In this document: positions 34,225 to 40,997 of the stretch, one piece after another
Position numbering within the stretch: position 1 is the first letter of the stretch
Layout: each line of letters starts with the position of its first letter
DNA from: SAR202 cluster bacterium
GTDB taxonomy: Bacteria > Chloroflexota > Dehalococcoidia > Lucifugimonadales > UBA826
DNA length: 40,997 nucleotides
Direction of reading: 5' to 3'
Assembly (NCBI GenBank): GCA_008373095.1
Contig: RQOP01000032.1
Location: forward strand, 1 to 40,997
Position numbers and translations under genes: made by a program
Notes under the pieces: model-generated
Databases searched by the model: none
What the model was told of the DNA's origin: nothing
The model's input: only the letters and a program-made list of their open reading frames with translations

Positions 34225-35223
34225 TTAAATCCGCTCAAATATTTGAAACCGATGCCTTCCTGTTTCCAATACATATACTCTACCTTCTTCATCTAATTCC
34301 ACTGAAACTGGGTCCCATAAATATGGCTCCATCCTAGCTGATATTTCAGAAGGGTCTCCAGTATCAGGTTGGTACACTGGGACATATGATTCTCTTGCAT
34401 TTCTCTCATCATCCTGAGAAGCCAGATATTCGACCGACCAAGGGTTAAGATCTGCCTCACCTCTTTTGGTTGCCAATACATTGCCCATTTGATCTAAGAC
34501 CACAAGACGCTGACTCCCCCAATCAGCAACAAACAAAGTCCCTGATGAATCTACTGCAACATCAGCCGGACGATCCAAAACCGAATTAACCCCTCCAGCG
34601 ATGGTCAATGTATGGTTCCCTTTTGCATCAAATTTTTGAACCCGGTCATTTCTCCAATCTGCTATGTATATATTTCCTTCAGAATCGTCACATATACCCC
34701 AAGGTAAATTGAATTCACCGTTACCTTCGCCTGCACTGCCCCACTGGTCTATAAAATCCCCGTCAAGGGTATACATTTGAATCCTATTATTTCTTGAATC
34801 AACCACATACATCACTTCTCCGCGTATAAGCAGACCACTTGGCTGATTAAATTCCCCATCCCCAGAGCCTTTTCTTCCCCATTGTGAGATAGGATTTCCT
34901 TCTCGATCAAATTTAGTCACTTTGTTGAAATATTCATCTGACAAATATAAATTTTCGTCGCTGTCCAAAGCTACTGACGTAGGCCACATCATCCCTCCTA
35001 AGCCAGCCCCATAGGTACCAATCTGTCCTAAAAAGTCATGATCTTTAGTAACCATTTGTATACCATTAGATCCTTTTGTTGAAGATTTACCTCGACTAAC
35101 TACGAAAATAACACCATCATCTCTTATTACCATGGAGGAAGGCAGTTGGAATCCTCTCCCTCCAAAATCGGCACAGAATCCCACATTGGTCACATATTTT
35201 AATTCAAAAGCAGTTGTTGTCAT
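34225..35223 (-). CDS. NHL-repeat beta-propeller protein (cassette B, first copy)
   Basis: A 332-residue NHL propeller with well-formed repeats: NLYLSDEYFNKVTKF (91-105), VMYVVDSRNNRIQMY (137-151), NIYIADWRNDRVQKF (184-198) and TLFVADWGSQRLVVL (229-243), then a last blade to the C-terminal HRFQIFERI. A helical insert fills residues 254-303 before the last blade. The N-terminus FELKYVTNVGFCADFGGRGF is shared with the second copy and not with cassette A. No signal peptide. It lies 24 bases behind the first DUF1800 gene, with an AGGAG site. Likely a binding scaffold; ligand unknown. Confidence 0.89.
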   Translation of the reverse strand: MTTTAFELKYVTNVGFCADFGGRGFQLPSSMVIRDDGVIFVVSRGKSSTKGSNGIQMVTKDHDFLGQIGTYGAGLGGMMWPTSVALDSDENLYLSDEYFNKVTKFDREGNPISQWGRKGSGDGEFNQPSGLLIRGEVMYVVDSRNNRIQMYTLDGDFIDQWGSAGEGNGEFNLPWGICDDSEGNIYIADWRNDRVQKFDAKGNHTLTIAGGVNSVLDRPADVAVDSSGTLFVADWGSQRLVVLDQMGNVLATKRGEADLNPWSVEYLASQDDERNARESYVPVYQPDTGDPSEISARMEPYLWDPVSVELDEEGRVYVLETGRHRFQIFERI

Positions 35224-35247
35224 CTTCTATCTCCTGTCCTTGTTTTC

Positions 35248-36696
35248 TCAGACCGTCTGATATTCTTGGCTAGATACGACGAGTTGTATAATCGCCACCG
35301 CTGCCCGATCAAATTCTTCACTAGATGTGTCATCTGACCAAGTTAGATTCCCAAACTTAGAAGCATAGTCTTTTAAACCTAAACTGGTAGTATCTAATAC
35401 TTCCAAAGGTCCCAAAACCTCTAAACAGTTGTCAACCAATTCATTGGAGGAAATCTCCATTCCATCAGACAAGGCTTTTATTCGGTCAATTATGTCGCGA
35501 ACTCCTTGTTTGTCGGGATTATTCAATATTCTCCCCGCGAAATTAACCCTTTCCACATAGGCACCAGTATTAATCCACTCCGTGCCTCCCTGCCATCCTT
35601 CAACACTGGGAGGTCGCATTAAAGCTTGGCCCATGTTTGCACATGCAGCATCAGCCATATAGGTTTCCTCAGACGGTAATTCAATTGGTCCAGCTAGCCG
35701 CATTGTACCTATCACCATCTCTGATGGACTTTTTATCCTTGCATATCTGGAACCCGCATCTTTGAAAAACTCCGATTCAAATAAAGTTCGTAGTACCGCT
35801 CCTATGTCATGTCCATTGTCAAAATAGGACTTACATAAAATATCTATAGCTTCGGGATCGCGAGGTTCTTCATGTGGCCATTGAGGTACTGGCAGTTCAT
35901 CAGCAACAAAATAGTGATACAAATGGCGAGCCACAAATTTAGCGGTGGCCTCTTGCTCGCAAATAATTCTTACTGCATCCTCTCCGTTCCAGTTGCCCTT
36001 TTGACCTAATATTACTTTCTCACCCGCATCATGATCTTTTTCATCATACTCAAACTGCCATGACATATATCCATAGGGCCTCGCGGTATTGTTTCGCATC
36101 CTAATAGACATATAGTCTGGATTAACTACCCTCCACCCTGTGAATGCTCTGGATGTCTCCTTTATATCTTCTTCAGAATAATTGCCAACCCCCATGGAAA
36201 ACAATTCCAGAATTTCTCTTCCATAATTTTCATTAATGTTCGATCCATGATTGTCTTGGTTATCCAGCCACATGATCATTGCCGGGTCCCTCGACAGTTC
36301 AATTAATAAATCGTCAAAACTGCCCATTCCATGCTCTCGGAACATATCTATTTGATTTGTAACTACCCTGTTTTGAATCAATTTAGTGGTACCCGTAGCG
36401 AAAACTCTATGCCAGAACAGACACATTTTTTCTCGCAGTGGAGTATCTGTCATTACTAGCCTATAGACCCAATGAGCCCCTCCACCATTTCTAAGGTCAG
36501 ATTGATCGACATGGTACCTTCTAATCAAATCGTCAGGAATCACATCTGGGTGATCCGGATTCAATAGTTCATCAATGACCGCTTCATAGCCCATTCCAAG
36601 AGCTCGTTCCATCTCATATGGCGTTGCTCCAAACCCAGCCCGTCTCAATAGATGGGCCATTAATAAAGCCTCCTGTCTTGAGTGAACTGTAGTCAT
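35248..36696 (-). CDS. DUF1800 family protein (cassette B, first copy)
   Basis: A 482-residue DUF1800 protein with HLLRRAGFGATP (15-26), KMCLFWHRVFATG (90-102), INENYGREILELFSMGVGNY (154-173), SRAFTGW (182-188) and PPSVEGWQGG. I chose ATG 36696, which has GGAGG (36704-36708) 7 bases upstream; an open frame continues to 36777, but a consensus promoter with its -10 at 36757-36762 lies inside that stretch, so the longer start is unlikely. There is no signal peptide. It opens cassette B and is most similar to the other DUF1800 copy of this operon, which suggests tandem duplication. Confidence 0.92.
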   Translation of the reverse strand: MTTVHSRQEALLMAHLLRRAGFGATPYEMERALGMGYEAVIDELLNPDHPDVIPDDLIRRYHVDQSDLRNGGGAHWVYRLVMTDTPLREKMCLFWHRVFATGTTKLIQNRVVTNQIDMFREHGMGSFDDLLIELSRDPAMIMWLDNQDNHGSNINENYGREILELFSMGVGNYSEEDIKETSRAFTGWRVVNPDYMSIRMRNNTARPYGYMSWQFEYDEKDHDAGEKVILGQKGNWNGEDAVRIICEQEATAKFVARHLYHYFVADELPVPQWPHEEPRDPEAIDILCKSYFDNGHDIGAVLRTLFESEFFKDAGSRYARIKSPSEMVIGTMRLAGPIELPSEETYMADAACANMGQALMRPPSVEGWQGGTEWINTGAYVERVNFAGRILNNPDKQGVRDIIDRIKALSDGMEISSNELVDNCLEVLGPLEVLDTTSLGLKDYASKFGNLTWSDDTSSEEFDRAAVAIIQLVVSSQEYQTV

Positions 36697-36756
36697 AGTT
36701 ATTCCTCCTCCAGTCTCATTTTTAACTCTTGCATTTTGAGCATTTTGATAGCCATG

Positions 36757-36784
36757 AGTATACCAATCACTCTGCACATGTCAA
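36757..36784 (-). promoter_or_regulatory. Strong sigma70 promoter of cassette B
   Basis: On the minus strand TTGACA (36779-36784), a perfect -35 box, is followed by a 16-base spacer and TATACT (36757-36762). It predicts a leader of about 50 bases before ATG 36696. It is the best promoter match in the window and implies solid basal expression of the five-gene cassette. Confidence 0.7.
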
Positions 36785-36834
36785 AAGCTCTGTATTTTTA
36801 TTAATTACGATGAGATTCTAAGGTATTATTGTGG

Positions 36835-37875
36835 CTAAGAAACAGAAAGTCGACCCTCTCTGTATTTGCCTAGAAAATCCATGCAATATTCATCTTTCCC
36901 AGTAAGCATATTTATTGCCGTTTGAACTCGTTCAGATTCCATATCCAAGTCGAAAATACGTCCTAGATCACTTTCTACGGGGTTTAGGATCGCAGAATCC
37001 ACTCCCGCCTCGATAGAAAGCCTTATAAAAGTGTCGTTAATCAATCTTCTCAAAGGAAGCCCGAAAGAAACATTACTTAAACCACCAGTTATATGGATTT
37101 CACTCCCAAACTGCCTACGTATTTCCGTAACGGATTCAAGGTAATGATTACCAAAATTTTGATCTACTGAAATCGGAAATACTAGAGCATCCACGTATAT
37201 TTTGGACCTGGGAATTCCCCTCTGCAAGCATTCTTCAATCATTTGAGAAACGTTGGAAACCCTATCCGAAACTTCGCTGGGCATAGCGTCTGATCCAGCC
37301 GCCGTCACGATTACTGAAGAGTCAGTTCCTGCTACGAGATCTAGCACCGATATCCTTTCTAGTGAAGCTGAATTGACCATCGGTGAACCCTGAGTTGATC
37401 CAAGGTTTTTGTATGTTTCCAAACCCCATTGAATTATCTCCTCACTAGATGAATCAATACTAGGGGGTACTTTAGCTCTAGCAGAATAGAATTCGACCAA
37501 CCAGGCAATAGCAGCCTTTTGAATATCAATTTTGTAAGAAATCTCATCGACGTTTAGGTCAAGAAAGTGACTTCCTTTGCTCTCTTGGCGCTGGATCTCT
37601 GCCAAAATGTAATTTTCTCCTTGGATCCGTTCCTCAGCAGAATCTGACATACCAAGAGTCACGGCTATCATAAAATGCTTCACCCTACCCTGCTTGTAAA
37701 CCTGGGTGTCTTTAAAGGAATCAGGTATATGCATAAAGGATATATCCCCATTTATATCCCTATAGTTGACGAATTCTGTACCACTTTCATCCTTCGTCAC
37801 CCGTTTCCCATCAGTCCGAAGAACTCTTGTTGTGTGAATGTTTTCGCCTACTATTGTAAAAGATGAATTAGTCAT
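36835..37875 (-). CDS. Pterin-binding (methyltetrahydrofolate:corrinoid-type) methyltransferase
   Basis: A 346-residue TIM-barrel protein of the dihydropteroate-synthase/MeTr superfamily, as in AcsE and the folate domain of MetH, which move a methyl group from methyltetrahydrofolate to a corrinoid. Family blocks are TIVGENIH at the start, GSHFLDLNVDEIS, PPSIDSSSEEIIQWGLETY, GSPMVNSASLER and ITGGLSNVSFGLP. Between the first and second blocks there are about 60 extra residues not usual in MeTr. I chose ATG 37875, with GGAG seven bases upstream; ATG 37887 would place that site inside the coding region. No corrinoid protein is encoded in the window. The actual methyl acceptor is unknown. Confidence 0.83.
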   Translation of the reverse strand: MTNSSFTIVGENIHTTRVLRTDGKRVTKDESGTEFVNYRDINGDISFMHIPDSFKDTQVYKQGRVKHFMIAVTLGMSDSAEERIQGENYILAEIQRQESKGSHFLDLNVDEISYKIDIQKAAIAWLVEFYSARAKVPPSIDSSSEEIIQWGLETYKNLGSTQGSPMVNSASLERISVLDLVAGTDSSVIVTAAGSDAMPSEVSDRVSNVSQMIEECLQRGIPRSKIYVDALVFPISVDQNFGNHYLESVTEIRRQFGSEIHITGGLSNVSFGLPLRRLINDTFIRLSIEAGVDSAILNPVESDLGRIFDLDMESERVQTAINMLTGKDEYCMDFLGKYREGRLSVS

Positions 37876-37945
37876 TAATTTCTCCATTTGTTAGAACATA
37901 TTAATAGAAGGCGAAAATTAAGTCTGCCCCAAATCCAGTGCAAAT

Positions 37946-37974
37946 TTGACGGAGTAAGCTATTCCAAATAGACT
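37946..37974 (+). promoter_or_regulatory. Promoter for the CoA-transferase/MBL gene pair
   Basis: TTGACG (37946-37951), a 17-base spacer and TAGACT (37969-37974) give a moderate sigma70 match in the divergent 147-base region, 60 bases before the ATG at 38035. Confidence 0.45.
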
Positions 37975-38034
37975 CCTGCAGTCATATGGATGCTGTAATA
38001 GTCCAAAATCTGAATTTTCATAAGGGAATTACAA

Positions 38035-39267
38035 ATGACAAGTTCAACTAAACCCCATGGACCCTTATCCGGAACCCGAGTGATTGATTGGACCATGTGG
38101 CAATTTGGTCCCGTATGTTCAATGATGCTTGCGGACCTGGGCGCAGAGGTCATTAAAGTTGAATCCCTTGATGGCGACCATGCTCGTCAGTTTCACACTG
38201 TCAGCGGGTCATCTTCGGCATTACCGGGTGGTTTAAATGCATATTTTGAGTCCTTGAATCGTCAAAAGAAAAGTCTTTCATTGGATTTAAAAAACCCATC
38301 AGGACAAGAAATCATGAGGAAACTCGTCAAAGAATCTGATGTTTTTGTTCAAAATTTCAGGAAAGGGGTAGCGGAGAGATTGGGACTAGGTTACGAAGAT
38401 TTAAGGGAAATTAATCCAAAGCTAATTTACGGATCTGCAACAGGATACGGACCCAACGGACCAGACTCAGGCAAACCAGCATTTGCTTACACGGGCGAAG
38501 CAAGGTCTGGATCTTTATGGTGGGCAGGACCAAACGATGGAAATCCTTATAACCTACAAAGTGTGGCCGATCAAATAGCTGGGATCATGCTCTGTAATGG
38601 GATACTGGGTGCACTTGTCAGCCAAAAGGAGACCGGTCAAGGTCAGAAAGTTGATGTTTCACATTTGGGAAGCATGATGTGGTTAGGTGGTAATCGTTAT
38701 GGAATGGCACTACTCACAGGCAATGAACCTGGAGGCCAAGAAAGGCAAAGCGCCAGAAATCCTTTATGGAACTGTTACAAATGCTCAGATGACCAATGGA
38801 TTGCATTTGCAATGAATCAAAGTGATAGATATTGGCCAGCATTCTGTGAAGCAATTGAGAGGCCTGAATTAGGTCACGATGAGCGTTATAACAATATGGC
38901 AGTCCGAACCGAAAACAAGATCGAATTGATAGCAAAGCTTGATGATGTTTTTATAACTAGACCAAGAACTTATTGGATTGATAGGATGGAGACCACCGAA
39001 GGCATAATCTGGGAAAAAGTACAAAATGTATGGGACCTACCGGAAGATCCTCAAGTTATACAAAACAACTATATAGTGGATTTTGAACATCCAGCACTTG
39101 GACCCGTAAAATACTTACAGACTCCATTCCAGTACAGCGAGACTCCAATTGAAACCAAAATGCCTGCCCCAGAGCTAGGGCAACACACAGAGGAAATATT
39201 AACCGAAACTCTTGGATATTCATGGGATGATATCGCAAACTTCCAAGATCAAGGAACAATAATTTAG
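38035..39267 (+). CDS. Class III CoA-transferase (CaiB/BaiF)
   Basis: A 410-residue CaiB/BaiF enzyme. After a short N-terminal leader the fold starts at LSGTRVIDWTMWQFGPVCSM (11-30). The nucleophile is D179 in SVADQIAG, aligned by the glycine four residues on with D167 of the other single-domain enzyme. The tail has the family motif PAPELGQHTEEIL. The insertion SLWWAGPNDGNPYN before the active site is not shared with the other copies, so its acid substrate probably differs. It is 9 bases upstream of the MBL-fold gene, certainly the same operon; the hydrolase may act on the thioester or ester product. Confidence 0.9.
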   Translation: MTSSTKPHGPLSGTRVIDWTMWQFGPVCSMMLADLGAEVIKVESLDGDHARQFHTVSGSSSALPGGLNAYFESLNRQKKSLSLDLKNPSGQEIMRKLVKESDVFVQNFRKGVAERLGLGYEDLREINPKLIYGSATGYGPNGPDSGKPAFAYTGEARSGSLWWAGPNDGNPYNLQSVADQIAGIMLCNGILGALVSQKETGQGQKVDVSHLGSMMWLGGNRYGMALLTGNEPGGQERQSARNPLWNCYKCSDDQWIAFAMNQSDRYWPAFCEAIERPELGHDERYNNMAVRTENKIELIAKLDDVFITRPRTYWIDRMETTEGIIWEKVQNVWDLPEDPQVIQNNYIVDFEHPALGPVKYLQTPFQYSETPIETKMPAPELGQHTEEILTETLGYSWDDIANFQDQGTII

Positions 39268-39276
39268 GGAGCTATT

Positions 39277-40110
39277 ATGGATTACAAATCAGGTGTAATA
39301 GAAGTTGCAGACGGGGTCTACGCATGGATAAATGAAAACTGTGCAACAAACGCTGGGTTTATCGTGGGGGACGACGGTGTAATTTTAATAGACACTCTGA
39401 TGACTCCGACCTTAGCTTCTAAACTTTTAACCGTTGTAAAAGACGTTACACCCAAACCAATAAAGTTTGTAGTTAACACGCATTTCCATGGAGATCATGT
39501 TTATGGAAACCAATATTTCCTGCCCGCTCCAATTTTAGGGCATGAAAATTGCAGATTTGAGCTTGACACAAAATGGGATGCTAATTTTTCAAGATATTGG
39601 GCACGGGAAGCTTTAAGACCAGAACTTGAACGTATTAACAAAACTCTACCTGATGTTACCTTCAAGGATCAGATGTCTATATGGCTAGGGGATCGAGAAA
39701 TAAGGATGTCATACCACGGTAGAGCACATTCAGACAGTGACATATTGCTATATTTGCCGGAAGAAAAAGTTTTGTTCGTAGGTGACTTAGCGGTAAATAA
39801 AACTATCCCCGCGTTCCCAGATGGTCACATTTCCAAATGGGTGGATGTTTTAGAAAAAGTAGAAACTGTAGATGCTGACACTTTTGTCCCCGGTCATGGC
39901 CCTGTCGGTGGAAAAGAAGAATTTGATGAGGCCAAAGATCTCTTGAAATTGTTAAATGATGAGATAAAACAATCATTCGACAACGGGAAGAGCGAAGAAC
40001 AAGCGGCCAAAGATGTCAATGTTGGAAAATTCTCTGTCTTCGCAAACCAAGACAGAATTCCTCAAGTGGTAGAAATGGCATATAAGGCATATAAAGGAGA
40101 ACTAGATTAA
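39277..40110 (+). CDS. Metallo-beta-lactamase-fold hydrolase
   Basis: A 277-residue MBL-fold enzyme. The zinc motif HFHGDH (69-74) supplies the HxHxDH ligands, followed by GRAHSDSDILLY, FVGDLAVN with the bridging aspartate, and FVPGHGPVGG with the last histidine, so the two-metal site is complete. It begins with the usual strand IEVADGVYAWINENCATNAG. There is no signal peptide, unlike periplasmic lactamases, so it acts in the cytoplasm, perhaps as a thioesterase, lactonase or glyoxalase-like enzyme. It is co-transcribed with the CoA-transferase and its stop overlaps that of the convergent regulator by four bases. Confidence 0.87.
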   Translation: MDYKSGVIEVADGVYAWINENCATNAGFIVGDDGVILIDTLMTPTLASKLLTVVKDVTPKPIKFVVNTHFHGDHVYGNQYFLPAPILGHENCRFELDTKWDANFSRYWAREALRPELERINKTLPDVTFKDQMSIWLGDREIRMSYHGRAHSDSDILLYLPEEKVLFVGDLAVNKTIPAFPDGHISKWVDVLEKVETVDADTFVPGHGPVGGKEEFDEAKDLLKLLNDEIKQSFDNGKSEEQAAKDVNVGKFSVFANQDRIPQVVEMAYKAYKGELD

Positions 40111-40967
40111 CCTCTCTCCCCAAAACCTTCGACATCGTACCGGGATTGCCCAAGTTCACCCTTTCGTTGTAGATAACTTCTAACAACAGCATCAAGATAA
40201 TAATAATCATTCAGACCATACTCGCCATCACCACTCATCAGCACTGAGACGGTCCTTTCTATATTCCCAGGTAAGGCAACTCTAACGACGATTACATACT
40301 TGAAATAGTCGTTGATGACCTGGCTTACAGGTTTAAAATCCTCTCCTGTAAACACCCCGCCATCATCAATTTGGTCCAGGAAAAATGAAAATAAAGGTGT
40401 CCCTGTAGTTCTATGTCCTTCTACATAAATCTCACCTTTTACAACTTCCTCACCTTTTACCTTAATGGGATACGTACGGTGTATTGATATCCTATTCCAG
40501 GTCATCACTGGCGCACATTCAGAAGTGATATATCTCTCCATTTCCCGGGGGCCCCAACTCCAGTCGCCTCCCCACAGACTTTGTTTCGGTATTTTGGGTC
40601 CTTCCGCAGTGAAAGAAGATTCATTGGACAACCCTACTATGTGCTGCACATAAGCTTTAATCGCCGATATCCCAGATTCACTTAAAACAGTCTGGTAGCG
40701 ATCTATCAATTGTTTTATTTCTGTAACGTCTTGAGGCTCACCTGGCCAACTTTTTCTGTAGAGCAATGCATCAACAATTGGAAGGCCATATACATCTTCG
40801 AGGCCTTCAGCAATTTTATTACTGGCAGATATTTCACCAGCCTCTATCCGTGAAATAACGCTCTGATTTACTCCAACCATTCGTGCTACATCTTTCTGCG
40901 TCAGCCCTTTTTCTTTCCTAACCCTTTTCAAAACATCCGTTGTATAAGTCAAGCCATTAGTTGCCAT
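40107..40967 (-). CDS. XRE-family transcriptional regulator with unknown C-terminal domain
   Basis: A 286-residue protein with an N-terminal Cro/C1-type helix-turn-helix: KGLTQKDVARMVGVNQSVIS then RIEAGEISASNKIAEGLE (about 19-56). The remaining 220 residues form a mixed alpha/beta domain I cannot assign, with ISIHRTYPIKVKGEEVVKGE and a FKYVIVVRVALPGNIERTVS strand region; it may sense a ligand. It is much longer than simple XRE regulators. It converges on the MBL gene, and its promoter would lie beyond the window end. Its target is unknown. Confidence 0.82.
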   Translation of the reverse strand: MATNGLTYTTDVLKRVRKEKGLTQKDVARMVGVNQSVISRIEAGEISASNKIAEGLEDVYGLPIVDALLYRKSWPGEPQDVTEIKQLIDRYQTVLSESGISAIKAYVQHIVGLSNESSFTAEGPKIPKQSLWGGDWSWGPREMERYITSECAPVMTWNRISIHRTYPIKVKGEEVVKGEIYVEGHRTTGTPLFSFFLDQIDDGGVFTGEDFKPVSQVINDYFKYVIVVRVALPGNIERTVSVLMSGDGEYGLNDYYYLDAVVRSYLQRKGELGQSRYDVEGFGERG

Positions 40968-40997
40968 AAAACCTTGTTCACTATCCCTTATATTTAG

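Overview
The window is an AT-rich bacterial chromosome segment, tightly packed with genes and carrying no rRNA, tRNA, insertion sequence or CRISPR array that I could see. The gene mix suggests a heterotrophic marine Chloroflexota of the SAR202 type. It has three class III (CaiB/BaiF) CoA-transferase genes, one of them a double-length fusion, two luciferase-like (LLM) flavin/F420 oxidoreductases, cofG and cofH for the F420 chromophore, a rhamnonate-dehydratase-like enolase-superfamily enzyme, a crotonase, and repeated DUF1800/DUF1501/NHL cassettes. The lineage is an inference from gene content; no marker RNA is present. No gene-free stretch exceeds about 150 bases.

Layout. 1-977: a class I/II aminotransferase cut by the window edge. 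1144-5267 (+): cassette A, DUF1800-DUF1501-NHL, followed by a YbaK-type tRNA-editing protein. 5268-5867 (-): a dual-specificity-type phosphatase. 5932-9168 (+): oligoribonuclease, aldo/keto reductase, glutaminyl-tRNA synthetase. 9185-11495 (-): an MCT/OFA-like MFS carrier and a protein of unknown family. 11641-12772 (+): a two-subunit ThDP decarboxylase of the sulfopyruvate/phosphonopyruvate type. 12809-14926 (-): a small helical protein, an alkaline-phosphatase-superfamily phosphodiesterase, and a decayed GH43 fragment. 14945-15805 (+): a PEP mutase/ICL-superfamily lyase. 15812-19684 (-): an operon of MFS, DinB-like protein and two LLM oxidoreductases. 19829-20380 (+): MsrA. 20397-26155 (-): an operon of crotonase, double CoA-transferase, CofG and CofH. 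26252-27915 (+): an ABC-2 exporter. 28017-30464 (+): CoA-transferase plus enolase-superfamily dehydratase. 30522-36696 (-): cassette B, (DUF1800-NHL) twice, then DUF1501. 36835-37875 (-): a pterin-binding methyltransferase. 38035-40110 (+): CoA-transferase plus metallo-beta-lactamase-fold hydrolase. 40107-40967 (-): an XRE regulator.

How the genes fit together. Most of the window looks like catabolism of small organic acids. Acids would be activated by CoA transfer, hydrated by the crotonase, dehydrated by the enolase-superfamily enzyme, decarboxylated or cleaved by ThDP and PEPM-type enzymes, and oxidised by flavin or F420 enzymes whose cofactor genes lie in the same area. The most unusual element is the DUF1800/DUF1501/NHL module. 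It appears at two loci in different arrangements, its proteins lack N-terminal signal peptides, and its NHL propellers share a helical insert before the last blade. Its function is unknown, and it is the best candidate for an undescribed system here.
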